Positions 23,974 through 37,100 of a DNA stretch of 64,000 nt are shown in pieces. How positions within the stretch are numbered: position 1 is the stretch's first letter; each line of letters opens with the position of its first letter. The DNA comes from Protula sp. h YS-2021. Its lineage: Eukaryota; Annelida; Polychaeta; Sabellida; Serpulidae. The translations under genes were made by a program, and so were the position numbers. The stretch covers positions 11,233,543 to 11,297,542 of the forward strand of contig OX457032.1 in assembly GCA_949752745.1 (NCBI GenBank), in the 5' to 3' direction. Below the pieces are notes generated by a model. That model did not search any database and had not been told where the DNA came from. It saw only the letters and a program-made list of their open reading frames with translations.

Positions 23974-24571
23974 TGTAGTCACAGTCAGAAGATGGTTGAG
24001 TAGAACTCAGTTATCATCATGAATTAAAACGTGAAACTATCTCTAGATCGCTAGGGTGAATTGACAATCTGTTATCCTGGAACTTATACCTAATATGTGG
24101 ACTATGATAAAGACTATGAATTAACTTTATCAAATGTTGATGTGAAAGAGATTGGATTAGATTAATGTTAAGTCAGTTTTCATAACATTTATGATACTTA
24201 TGTCAATTTAAGTTCTTGTAAGTGGGCTAATATGTTACATGTATTTACCTAATATGTATTTAACATTTAAATATTTTGGTTTTTATCATAACTGTACATA
24301 AGTGTAAAAAGTTGTAATATTCAATAAAATAAAAAAACATATATGATGCTTTTCAACTTTTTATTTTTCTCATACAATAGTTGACTATAATATATAATAT
24401 ATGAAACATGGTTTACGGGGTATTAATACCGCGCCATGAACCTTAGCCTCTTGCGACTTCATATCTGTAGCATCAAAAGCAAGACATATTAATACACTTA
24501 AATACACCACGCCTAAGTTAATAAAATATTACAACATTTGTTGATTTTTTAAGTTTTATTATAAAGTTTAG
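23974..24571. other. Convergent 3' regions inside the Polinton-like element
   Basis: No coding sequence. AATAAA on the plus strand at 24,323-24,328 and on the minus strand at 24,360-24,365 lie about 35 bp apart, so the two transcription units would end tail to tail. Confidence 0.5.
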
Positions 24572-25415
24572 TCAAATAAGTCCATTTTTGTTCATCTGTT
24601 TCACTCTGTTGCACCTTATTGTCCATGGCACTTTCTTCATCATTGCTGCCATCCTCCCCTTCTTCTTATCTAGTAGCTCTTCAAAGAATGCATTGTTTTT
24701 CCTTATAGCCGCCTTTAGTGCCTTTGAATATTCATAATGTTTTTCAGCAACAAGGTAATGAAAGTCCTCTAAAATGGTTTGATAATGTTGGCTTTGTTCC
24801 AGACAATAGGTATATTTGAATTGTCTCATAAACAGTTGTTTTAGTCGCCGTTTATAAAAGGGTCGAAGGTCATCACTTGCTATTTCACGCGCATTTTCAA
24901 GTCCTTGTTCTTCATATTCTAAAACCTTTTCTTGAAACTTTCATCATAGTCATCGTAGACTTCTTGAACCATTTCATGCTAAACAGAGCCTATTTCTGAT
25001 TCACTGTCAGAACTACTGTCTGAACTGCTGTCATCATCACCCTCACTACACTGCTCCATATGTTTGAACAAAGTTTCTTCGCTGTTGTATAATGCACCAC
25101 ATTCTGTACGAGATGTGCATTAATTTCAGCTAAAGTGACGCTTTGACTTTCCATAAAAGACTCATCTAAAATTTCAGCGATAGGTGGTTTTACAGGGTTT
25201 TCCATATCCATCTTCCATTTTTCATCCACTTCTGAATTGTGTGCTTGCTTTAAATGTCTTTTAAGACTTTGTGGCCAGTCGTAAGATTTCGAACAAATGT
25301 TGCATTTATACATCTTTTTGATTCCACGTCTACTTTTCAAATGACAAAAAGTCTTTGAACATAAATATATGAAGACAACAACAACAACCACCACCACCAC
25401 AAACAACAACAACAT
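24572..25415 (-). pseudogene. Polinton-like element, minus-strand C2H2 zinc-finger gene remnant
   Basis: Begins near 25,310 with a single C2H2 finger: YKCNICSKSYDWPQSLKRH and a second His five residues on. An acidic, Ser-rich middle follows. The frame is broken between about 25,080 and 24,830, after which another frame gives a Lys/Tyr-rich helical stretch ending at 24,572 (QFKYTYCLEQSQHYQTILED at its start). No known replication or capsid domain is seen. One zinc finger suggests a nucleic-acid-binding accessory protein. At least two frame breaks make it a pseudogene. Confidence 0.5.
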
Positions 25416-25502
25416 ACATTAGTTCATGACGTCATTTCCAGTCAGTGATAATACCTTTTTTTCTATCATTTATGCCAATTTGATTTTCAAGTTCCCAATT
25501 TC

Positions 25503-26646
25503 GTAGGGAGATGTCACACTGGGGGTTGGACACACTATGTCCTAATATGTTTAGAAATAATTTTACCACATGTTTGAATGGTCTTGCCATTCGAACACAT
25601 GTTTGAATGGGCGCGGTCTTCCTACATAACCAACCAAAGAAAAAAATATATATGTAACAAATAAACATATGACAAAGAATTTCACTTACCTCAAATTTTC
25701 ACTTCCCATTATCCAACAACCAACCAACCAACCAATCAACCAACAACAACCAACAAACCAACCAACCAACCAACAACCAACAAACTAACCAACCAACAAC
25801 AACCAACCAACAACAACAACCAACCAACCAACAACAATTAAGTCTTGCTGAACGTTTTAGTGAAAGAATGGTTGAAATCGATCAAGTGGTTTTAAAGTTA
25901 TGCGCTGTTGAAGTTATCATGCTAGTCATTTGGCAAATAATTTCCCACGGGGGAGGGGATTATAAAACCAAAAATGTTTAAAAGCGTCTGAAATGGATAA
26001 ATATGAGAAAATCAGCAAATTTTTCAAATTTTCCAACCGAGGCGGGGGGGGGGGGGGGGGTTGGGAGGTAAAAAAACCAAAAATGTTCAGAATCGTCTGA
26101 AACGTGTAAATATGCAAAAATCACAAAATTTTCCCACGGAATTGGGGGTCTGGCATAGTATGTGTTGGTCTGTCGGTCGAGGGGGGGGGGGAGGGCAAAA
26201 AACCAGAAATGTTCAGAAGCGCATGAAACGAATACATATGGAAAAATCACAAAATTTTCTCACGGAGAGAGGGGGAGGGCAAAAAGACAAAAAATGTTCA
26301 GAATCGCCTGAAACGGATAAATATGCAAAAATCACAAAATTTTCTCACGGAGAGAGGGGGAGGGCAAAAGGACAAAAAATGTTCAGAATCGTCTGAAGCG
26401 GATAAATATGCAAAAATCGCAAAATTTTCTCACGTAGAGAGGGGAGTCAAAAAACCAAAAATGTTAAGAAATGTCTGAAACGGATAAATATGCAAAAATC
26501 ACAAAATTTTCCCACGGAATTGGGGGTCTGGCATAGTATGTGTTGGTCTGTCGGTCGGTCGATCAAGGTCAATTCTAGGGGGTCATGTGACCTATGACGT
26601 CATTATGACGTCACAGGTGGGGCAGAACACTCATTTACCCACTACT
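25503..26646 (-). repeat. Right terminal inverted repeat with expanded internal array
   Basis: About 1,144 bp, the reverse complement of the left repeat. It carries some seven ~75-85-bp units with GAAACGGATAAATATGCAAA (25,985-26,510) where the left repeat has two, plus a CCAA-rich tract (25,716-25,838) and G runs. Confidence 0.85.
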
Positions 26647-26652
26647 GTGATG

Positions 26653-27582
26653 CAATTAATGTCATTTCTGCGTGGTTAGCCAACAGGTGTCCTCATGTAG
26701 ATACATTCCTGTTCCAAGCAACCCTTTGTAATTCTACAGTTCCACTTTTAATGTCTATTCACATTGCTTGGCCATTGGTCATCAGGAAAAAGCATTTTAA
26801 GGACGAATTTTGTTTAAGGATTTTTTTCTTAAGGGTTTCAGGCGGTTTGCTTAGGAGTACCTGCACCTGCTACAAGAAAACGCAAAGATTACATCATTTC
26901 GTGCTCAGTTACGCATACCAATGCATATTCCAGCAATTATTTCAATATCTTCCATCTAATGCAATGCAGACGGGATGGGAGCTATTTTGTGATACAATAA
27001 TTATATAGTAAAATAAAAATTCAAGCGCATATGACTTTATAAGCCTTTTTAAATGAATCTTACTTAAACAAATGGCTGATTGCTAATCTAGCATCAAATT
27101 TTTAGATCCCCCAAGAATTTCAAAACGTTTATTCAAAAAGTATAGTGTGAAGATAGGTATTTCCTTCAAAAACATTTTATTGTTTATGTCATGCAGGGTT
27201 CAGAAGAGAGGTGTCTACTCCCATAGCTGGCTTTTGACATTTGACTTGGGTATTATGAATAGACCTTTACCGCTGTTTACATTTTATCGCCATTATCGGT
27301 TTCCTATTAAATGTTGCAAATCCGCTCCGAAACAAGTTTCTTTTAGCGTTGTTAAATAAAGTTGTCGGTATGCGCTCTAAGGTCATGCCCAAAACTTGCG
27401 TGAATTCTATATAAAGAACTATCTTGTTTTGTCTTTATCCAACGCATATGTTTTACTTAAATCAATAAAAATTGCATTATAGTTTTAACTCGTTACAAAA
27501 CATTTCCCAAAAACAAAATTAGTTAGCTTGTAAAAGTAAAACTGCAATGACTGAAACTAAATTCGCACTTAAAAGAAATAAT
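26653..27582. other. Unit 3 spacer between the Polinton-like and DIRS elements
   Basis: Host unit sequence matching 9,667-9,840 and 10,740-11,571. No gene. Confidence 0.7.
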
Positions 27583-27614
27583 ATTCGCGTTTTTATCCAA
27601 TTAAAACGCATTTT

Positions 27615-27785
27615 TGTTCGTACAAATGTTGTAGATGATTAGTTGGATCCATATCTTTTCTCTCCCGTAAACTCATAAAATTGGATGACCCAAACTAAGT
27701 GAGGGTCTCCTATTCTTGAAATTTCCTTAACTGCCTGGTGCTCTCCTCTGTAAGTAACCCCAGGTAGCGCCACTAACGTCACTTT
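27615..27785 (+). repeat. Inverted terminal repeat of DIRS element 2 (3' side)
   Basis: Reverse complement of 34,435-34,630 with some mismatches and gaps. The best-kept core is 27,646-27,765, including CCAAACTAAGTGAGGGTCTCC. Confidence 0.88.
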
Positions 27786-27894
27786 GAATCCTCATGCTCC
27801 GAAGAAGTGGGTCTCGATGTAGGGGGAGGAGAAGGCTGGTTAATGTTAGCGTCGATTCGATCAAACTAAACAGTTACAACAAAAATTCGTTTTC

Positions 27895-27957
27895 ATAAAA
27901 AACGCGAATTTTGTTCATACAAATGACTTATAGCTGCCGTTGGATCAATCCGACGCA
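27895..27957 (-). repeat. Internal complementary region of DIRS element 2
   Basis: Read on the minus strand it equals the right outer end (34,590-34,633, ...GTATGAACAAAA) joined directly to the left outer end (27,583-27,596, ATTCGCGTTTTTAT). In DIRS-1 such a region is thought to template the junction of a circular replication intermediate. Confidence 0.9.
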
Positions 27958-27968
27958 TGAAAATCAGA

Positions 27969-29315
27969 TTAACTCAGAGGATGGCTACATCTGGGGGCAC
28001 GAACTGCGGGCGTCGCCCGTACTACATTAGCCAACGCAGAAAACAAACACAGATAAGTTGATTGAAGATTTAATCTCCTAACTAAACAGAGTGCAACAAG
28101 TGAATAAGTATCTCTGATGCCCATACGGGCGCCCCAATTCATGGCGCAACAAGCTGGGGCGCCACTAACGTGTCGAGCACCCGGAGGGGACCCATGTTCC
28201 CCCTTTTTTCCGCCATCCGTAGAGGCTGGTGGCCCCGCTGCGTGCCCCAAAATTCTTGATGGACCCGGCCCATCTATGCTGTGGGACCGCCGCCTGGTTT
28301 TGTACCCCCAACTCTCGGTTGTGAGCCCCATCTGATGGACCGAGATGGGGTGGGGCCCGCCGTGAGGGTGTTGGAGCCCCCACGGGTCTGTGTGCCGAGC
28401 GCAGGGGCGCTGTCTGTGGGTCCCCGTGCTGGCCCTAACTGTCATGACGCCGCAGTCCCGGCATAGTGACCCGAAGAACGAACCTCTGGCCCCTTTTACA
28501 GCTTTAAACGAGCAGGCCACCTGGCGAATTTCGTGTGGGTGGGCATGAATTAAGTTTGGCCGCCCACTGTCTCGGTTAAACTCTTCATACGCTGGGACTA
28601 TTGCTTGTCGCAGGTAGTCAGAAATTTTCTTTCCCTACGTCTCTATTTATGTGAGGTAGGAAAGAGATGATGAGGCGTTTCTGTTGTGGGGTCCCTATGG
28701 CCTTGGTAGCCGCCAGATATTGTAACACCGTTGCCACTTGGCACAGCAGATGCAGATTCCGCTTACCCTCCGTTTCTCCTGCTTGCCCCTGCAACGATGG
28801 GAGAAATATCTCCGAGAAAGTGCCTTTCCCGTGTGTTGTTATGTGGGTTTTCCCTAAGAATTCTGCCCTAGGCTTCAGTATGATTCTTTTGTGATTTTCT
28901 TCATACGTGTAATCCTTGTCTAGGGTATGTATTTCCCCAAGTCTCTTGCCTGACGCTAGAGCCAACAGGAACGTAACTTTAAACGTCAGCTCCCTGAGCG
29001 GTGTGCTGTCTTCGCAGGTGAAACTTTTGCCGCTGAAATGACTCAGTACCACCCCCAGGTCCCACTGTACTATGTGTTTAGTCGGGGTAGGGCGCTGTAA
29101 TTTAAAATTACTGATTAGTTTTGTTAGGCAGTCGTCTTGGCCGGGATCATATTTTTCAGCATAGCCCCCAGCGCCGATCTATAACCCTCTACCGTTCGTA
29201 CGCCTACTTGTCTGGAAAAAGGTGTAGGAAAAAGTCGGCAAATAGCGGGGCCGTCGCCGCAACGGGGTCGATTTGTTTTAGAAGGCACCACCGTTCGAAC
29301 ACTCTCCACTGTCAT
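27969..29315 (-). pseudogene. DIRS tyrosine recombinase (element 2)
   Basis: From 29,315: an N-terminal helical domain ending FSRQVGVRTVEGYRSALGAM. Then 29,052-28,618 with TFLLALASGKRLGEIHTL, the catalytic Arg in the SGKR block, and KPRAEFLGKTHITTHG. Near 28,530 comes HPHEIRQVA with the His-x-x-Arg pair. The nucleophile Tyr region is not recognisable with confidence; downstream of the His-x-x-Arg block the frame runs into Pro/Gly-rich sequence with no FxxYYL motif. The protein integrates circular DNA in this family. Frame shifts at about 29,120 and 28,560 break it. Confidence 0.8.
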
Positions 29316-31101
29316 TGGTACACAGATTTGGTGGAGTTTGCGTGCACATCCTGCTTACATTGTAGTGATTGTTGTGAAAAGCATTGTGCTTCTAACCAGC
29401 TCGCTGTATGCGCCACAGGTGGAAGTTTAGATCCCACGGCTGCTGGTGGTTGTGGGGCCAGTGCGGCTGGTGCACGTCCACCACACCAACCGGCAGCCGT
29501 TATGGTTGTCCCAATGATAGTCTGGTGAGTAGCGGGTGCCACGGTGCCGAGGGGTTGTCTGGGGTCAGCAGAAGCATTTGGAACCGGTTTTCCCTGGTGG
29601 GGCGTTATTGCGTTCGGTGGAAATGCACTTCCTGTGGCCATTTGCAGCTGAGGTCCTCGTTGTCTACTGCTTCCGGATCCGGACACGGTCGCAAATAGGT
29701 CCATTTGTGGTGGCCCCAGAACCGAATGCTCCACCACCCACTGAAAGCAGCGCCGACTTATCATCAATTCTCCCGGCAGAACCTGCCCTTGTCTGGACGC
29801 CATATCTGCCAGCACATTGAGGTGGCCCGGGATGTGATGTGGCAACAACGTGATTTGATGTGCTGCCGCTAAGCGCCACACTTGCCACACTTGCCATCAA
29901 CTCCGTGGTTGTCTATGAGACGCAGTACGGTTCGCTTCTGGAGTTTGCGCGCCTGCAACTGGAGGGCCTGTTTGACCGCCAGCATCTCCAGCACATTTAT
30001 TTGCGTGTTTTGCAACTCTGAAGGCCAATCGCTTTGAAACAACATGCCTTCGAAGTAGAGCCACAAACCAATCGCCCCCCTGTGTGTTTGACCGGATGCC
30101 CCCACCACATTAAGTCTACCCTCTCTTGCTCTGACAGTGTGACCAGACTTTGGAACCCCCGTCCTCGCCTCACTGCTAACCGTACCGCTCTTTGGAAGTG
30201 CCGGAAATTCAACCGACCTAGGCGCACTGTCTTTTCTCTGGCCACCAGTGACCCCAGTAGGGTTTCTGCTAGCTGTAGCGGTATTGCTACTTTGGCCAGT
30301 ACCCTTTGTGTCAGCGCCTCCAGTTTTTCAAGCCGAGCGGTCGTGGGCAAGATCAGGCCTCTTACTAGATCGAACTGGTCCCCTAAGAACACAATCATTT
30401 GCTCGGGTTCTATTTCCGATTTTTCTAGGTTGACCACCAAGCCCAGGTCTATACATTTGTTGATGAGATCGAGCGTCTGTTGTGAAACCTTTTCCTCTCC
30501 ACATCTGCGATGAGCCAGTCGTCTAGGTACTCGAAAAGTAACATCTGCCGTCGTCGACCACATGCCTTTAGCGGACGCATCGTCTTGCCGGCGAGAGGTC
30601 GGAAGGCAGGATCTTGTACCAGTATTTCTTGTCTTCCACCTGGAAGCAGAGGTATTTGCGGTGCTGGAGCCTCATATGTAGGTGGAGATAGGCATCTGAT
30701 AGGTCTATCGAAGTGGCCTACATGCCCGTCTCACCGCTCTCCTTATGTGTTGACATGCGTCCATTTTGAGCGTTTGGCGTGACTAGCATTTCGCTCAGGG
30801 GCTTTAGGTCTATTATCAGGCGTCAACCGCCTGGCTTTTTGGGTCGAAGAAACACACGGCTGAAAAAGCCCTTGTGGTCCTCTGGCATCTCTTCTATTGC
30901 ATTTTTCTCTAGCAGTTTGGCTACCATCTCCCGGAGTGCGACCACTTTTTCTGATCCTTGCCTGTAGGAGGTTACTAACTCGGGTGGCGGATTCAGTGTT
31001 AGAGATAGACTTGGTATCTGGCCGTCTACTTTTTTGAACGGCAGGGGGTACCCATAGAGTAGCCAGCGTACGACCTTGTTTGGGACCCCAGGCCTTCTCA
31101 C
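29312..31101 (-). pseudogene. DIRS reverse transcriptase / RNase H (element 2)
   Basis: The RT begins at 31,101 with LVTSYRQGSEKVVALREMV and GFFSRVFLRPKK. The catalytic YLDDW motif is at about 30,514-30,528 in a frame broken just before it. GLVVNLEKSEIEPEQMIVFL, SLVAREKTVRLGRLNFRHFQ and WWGHPVKHTGGR follow. The RNase H part (30,108-29,312) includes ADMASRQGQVLPGEL and QMDLFAT, the usual DIRS pol C-terminus. At least three frame changes. RNA-dependent DNA synthesis was its role; now inactive. Confidence 0.85.
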
Positions 31102-31129
31102 TGCTGCCAGAAATGCCTGAGCCTTCCTC

Positions 31130-33539
<2,410 letters not shown>

Positions 33540-34434
33540 ACCCCGGTGTCCATGGCAGGCCGCTCATCTCTGTAACACACGAGGAAATTGCTATTATTTT
33601 CTCTGTAGTTCTACTAGGCAGCGCCCACACCACTAGGTTGGGGCCCCTAGCATAAATTTCGTGGCGCCCAAAAGTGGGCCCCCCACAGTGTTTTTGGCCC
33701 TTTCGCACTAGAACGTGGGCCTCAAGCACCTGCTACTTCAAAGCGCCCGTAACCAACTTCCTAAATTCTCTAAAGTTACCGATCTGAGAGCCGCTTGCTA
33801 CGGCTGTAACAACGTAGGGAGGTAACCTACCCACGCTAAGCTCAACAATGAGGTCGCAGTAAAGAACAAATGGCAGAAAAACTAGTTAGATTGCGGGCGC
33901 ATTCCCACTCCAAAACCAACTGCCAGTAACTACAGTGATTTAGCAACTGTGAAATCGTGACTGTGAGAATGTTGCTATCCACCGAATCTACGCTACTTGA
34001 GGCATCTCTGAGGTGTCCGCAGATATAATAAAATACTAATTCTGTTCTCGAACCAGCAGCAGTGTTGAGTCTGAGCAGTGAGAGCGTAGTTCTGTGCACT
34101 GCGTTCCAAACTGGCCATAGCTCCCACCGTGCCGTAACTCTAAAATTCAACGTTGATGATCGTTACAGAGTCTTCGGTTCGTGTGAAATGCTTGAAGGCG
34201 ACAGACACCACTGCATAAACAACAAGACTTACCGATCACCAATTATCGCTCCGATAAAGGTCCAGTTCCGCTAAGCTGTTGAACCGATCGGACCCTGATA
34301 ACAGCGACACGTCGTTGGTGTTCACAGGAAACTTCTACTGGAATCCCTTACCCGTAATCCTCAGAAGATCTGGGTATAATTCCTAAAATTCAGAAGCTTC
34401 CATCACCTAGACTGTTTGTTTGGGCGTAAGGATG
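33540..34434 (-). other. 5' leader of DIRS element 2
   Basis: No coding domain seen. The region lies between the gag start and the terminal repeat. It contains several short frames without similarity to DIRS proteins and probably carries the element's promoter. Confidence 0.45.
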
Positions 34435-34630
34435 AAAGGTGACGTTAGTGGTGCCACATGGGGTTACTTACAGAGGACAGCACCAGACAGTTAAGGAAAT
34501 TTCAAGAAAAGGAGACCCTCACTAAGTTTGGGTCATCCAATTCTATGAGTATACGCTCGAGAAAAGATATGGATGATACTTTTCAAGCGTCGGGTCGATC
34601 CAACGGCAGCTATAAGTCATTTGTATGAAC
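34435..34630 (-). repeat. Inverted terminal repeat of DIRS element 2 (5' side)
   Basis: Partner of 27,615-27,785. The outermost ~45 bases are also complemented by the internal region at 27,909-27,957. Confidence 0.88.
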
Positions 34631-35009
34631 AAAAATGATGTTCAGTTACTTTTTCTTACATAATTACTTGTTGTAAAGCAAACTTGTGAATACATTCGAT
34701 ACCGATCAATTTTAATAGACTGTGTTTGACTTATCTTATGTACCATTAAATGATTGACGTTATTGTGTATTTTTGTAATAAAAAAGTAAAGTACCTTTTT
34801 AAAGAGGACCCTAGAAGCCATCCATTAATTTAGCATTTTGCCTATGAATGGCACAATTTGTGAAATGTGTTACACAAGGCCAAGTGAAATCCTCTTCGCA
34901 CTCGAATCTTAAAACTTATTTTGGTTATTTCTGCATTATTAAATTTAATCGAACAAAATATAGTCTAAAATATTAAAGTCTCCTTGTAGATATGAACAGA
35001 AAAAATACT

Positions 35010-35114
<105 letters not shown>

Positions 35115-35442
35115 TTATAATATGCAGTCATAATCGCACAAAATATTGCTTAAAATAATTAAAAGGGTTTCTCTCATTATTTTGGTTTCGCGTTGTTGAT
35201 TTTACATTGAAGTTCAAAGCAAAAAAAGTTAGTTTGTTTATTTATGTAACCTGATTGATTTTAGAAAAGATCGTGAAAAAGGAATAGAGACTTTTTCTTG
35301 CTGACTTTTTAGTACACATTCATTTAGTATCTTTCTTTTAAAGACTTTCTTTGTTATTAATTTGATTGATTAGGGAAATTTTGAAAATATGTATTAATGA
35401 ACAATGTGTTATAAAATAGCCGTGGCTTTTCCACGGAGAGGT

Positions 35443-35528
35443 TATAAAACCAAGGGCGTTTGCCGCACAGTGACATGCCAAGCGTAGGGGGACTCATCGG
35501 TATCTGCCCACCAGTCTGTGATAGAATT
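35443..35528 (+). promoter_or_regulatory. Distal TATA box and possible first exon of gene 3
   Basis: TATAAAA at 35,443-35,449. About 30 bp downstream begins a conserved block with ATG 35,475 and 18 open codons, ending at the donor-like ATT|GTAAGA (35,529). Joined to the acceptor at 35,890 this gives a short upstream frame that stops before the main ATG. Confidence 0.4.
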
Positions 35529-35559
35529 GTAAGACTTACGTTCGTGCTCAATGTGTTCT

Positions 35560-35751
35560 GGAGTGGTATTCTGCTCTCTCCTTATTTTTAAAGATGCCCT
35601 TATTTTTAAAAATAAGGATAAAAAAGCTATTCTGCTCTACCCTCAAACCTAACAAAGTCTTTTAAAAATAAGGATAAAAATTAAGGATGAACCATCTAAT
35701 CTCAAGAATAAGGACGTCCTTAAATATAAGGACAGAGCAGAATACCACTCC
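35560..35751. mobile_element. 192-bp MITE upstream of gene 3
   Basis: Perfect inverted ends GGAGTGGTATTCTGCTCT (35,560-35,577 and 35,734-35,751), with TCCTTAT/ATAAGGA continuing inward. The same element sits at 51,720-51,911. Unit 1 has uninterrupted sequence here (GTTCTCCTCTAAATGATG at 2,181). Confidence 0.85.
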
Positions 35752-35849
35752 TGCTCTCAATGATGTTTAATGTGAAAACTACCAGCATTAATTATGGGTT
35801 TAATTATTAATTTAATGTAGTTAAAAGCTTTAAATAAATTTAAACCTAG

Positions 35850-35858
35850 TATATAAAA
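35850..35858 (+). promoter_or_regulatory. Proximal TATA box of precursor gene 3
   Basis: TATATAAAA, 64 bp before the ATG, conserved in all four genes. Confidence 0.5.
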
Positions 35859-35913
35859 TGGAGTAAATTTACAAAGTTCTTCTTGAATAGGTTTCTAGCA
35901 CCAAACTTTGAAA

Positions 35914-37100
35914 ATGGCAACGACATTGAATTTGTTTGTGCTGTTTGGAGTAATTTCCCTGCACGCACTGATAATTCAGTCAAAATCTTTAAAACGTAAG
36001 TAATTTAACTTTTTTTTAATTTTTGTGTGGTGCCACGAAATACATCGAAACATGAACAACTGTTAAATTGTTAGTTTGCGCTTAGTTTAATGTCAACATA
36101 ACAGGCTACAACAGACAGATAACAGTTGTGGTCTAAAATAACGAGCAACAAACACAAATAAACATGTCTAAAATAGTCCGCTGTTATAAATGTCATCACT
36201 TGACGATTATCACATTTTATTGAACGGAAGCTTTCGGTTTGCCTTTGGCAACAGTGCCTTATCTCTAACCCTTATCTCTGACATTGCTAATTGTCACGGA
36301 ACTTTAAATGTCCTGATTAATTAAATCAGGACATTATTGGTCCAAAATAACTAAATTAACAAAAGCGAATATTCATTAAAATCGCAAAGCTTAAAACCTT
36401 TAGGTTTTACATTAATTTATCTGTTAATGAGATAAAAATATTTAATCTCAGCAACATTGTTTTCTTTTCAAAATTATTTTCCCCATTAAGTGAATCATTT
36501 ATTATTGAAGTAAATTCTTTATTTTTAAGTAACCATTCATTAGTCATTAAACGGGGCATTACTTGGTTGGGTTTTTTCTCTTTGAAAGGTAAGAGCAAGA
36601 AAATTTCATCAGTCAAAGTAAACACGAATTTATATGGATATTATTTTTTTATGTTGAATGGTTCTGGTTATTATTCTTGCTGTTTAATAAATGCAATGTT
36701 CTTTCTTGCTGAAGGAGACAGCGTACACTTGGTGAAGAGACAAGTGGGTCATGTCGACTTCGATGCCCCAGATCTGCCCGATCTCCCCGAGCAACCCGAG
36801 CCACCCGAGCAGCCCGACTTCATCCCACCAGGAAATAATGGAGCCGGCGGCCCTAATCCTGACCCGGATCCACCGGAGCTAGATGCACCAGATGTTCCGG
36901 ATTTTCCTCGACCACCACAAAATGGCCCACCACCAAACGTTCCACCACCTCCACCGCCAAACGTTCCACCACCGCCACCACCAAATGTTCCGCCACGGCC
37001 GTCTCATCCGGATCCTGACCCACCTGAGCTAGACCTACCTGATCCCGATCCTGTCGATCCTTTTGACATTGATTTACCCGAAGCTCCAGAGGTTCCTTAA
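35914..37100 (+). CDS. Secreted acidic Pro-rich precursor, paralogue 3 (155 aa, two exons)
   Basis: Coding exons 35,914-35,995 and 36,715-37,100, phase 1, 468 bases. The signal peptide equals that of paralogues 2 and 4. The processing site HLVKRQ is kept. The mature part is enlarged: a DFDAPDLPDLPEQ insertion after the site and a block of PPPNVPPPPPPNVPPPP repeats before the shared DPDPVDPFDIDLPEAPEVP end. The repeat makes it the longest member. The tail has no Cys and is very acidic with a central polyproline run, which suggests an extended secreted chain. The alternative acceptor TTTAG of genes 2 and 4 is TTTAA here, supporting TGCTGAAG| as the acceptor in use. AATAAA lies at 37,693. Confidence 0.73.

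Larger units (their letters stand above)
22688..26646. mobile_element. Polinton/Maverick-like deletion derivative
   Basis: A 3,959-bp insertion with flanking GTGATG at 22,682-22,687 and 26,647-26,652. The empty sites in unit 2 (GGGATG, 9,661) and unit 4 (48,853) show one copy. It starts AG and ends CT. The inverted terminal repeats are long: left 22,688-23,416, right 25,503-26,646. A 6-bp target duplication, AG/CT ends and terminal repeats of several hundred bases are the hallmarks of Polintons. No DNA polymerase B, integrase, protease, ATPase or capsid gene is present; only two small convergent gene remnants remain. Confidence 0.75.

Noticed and set aside
27969..28520. 183-codon Gly/Pro/His-rich frame as an independent gene
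   Set aside because: It starts within the DIRS recombinase His-x-x-Arg block and continues through the element's 3' part; a decayed reading frame.
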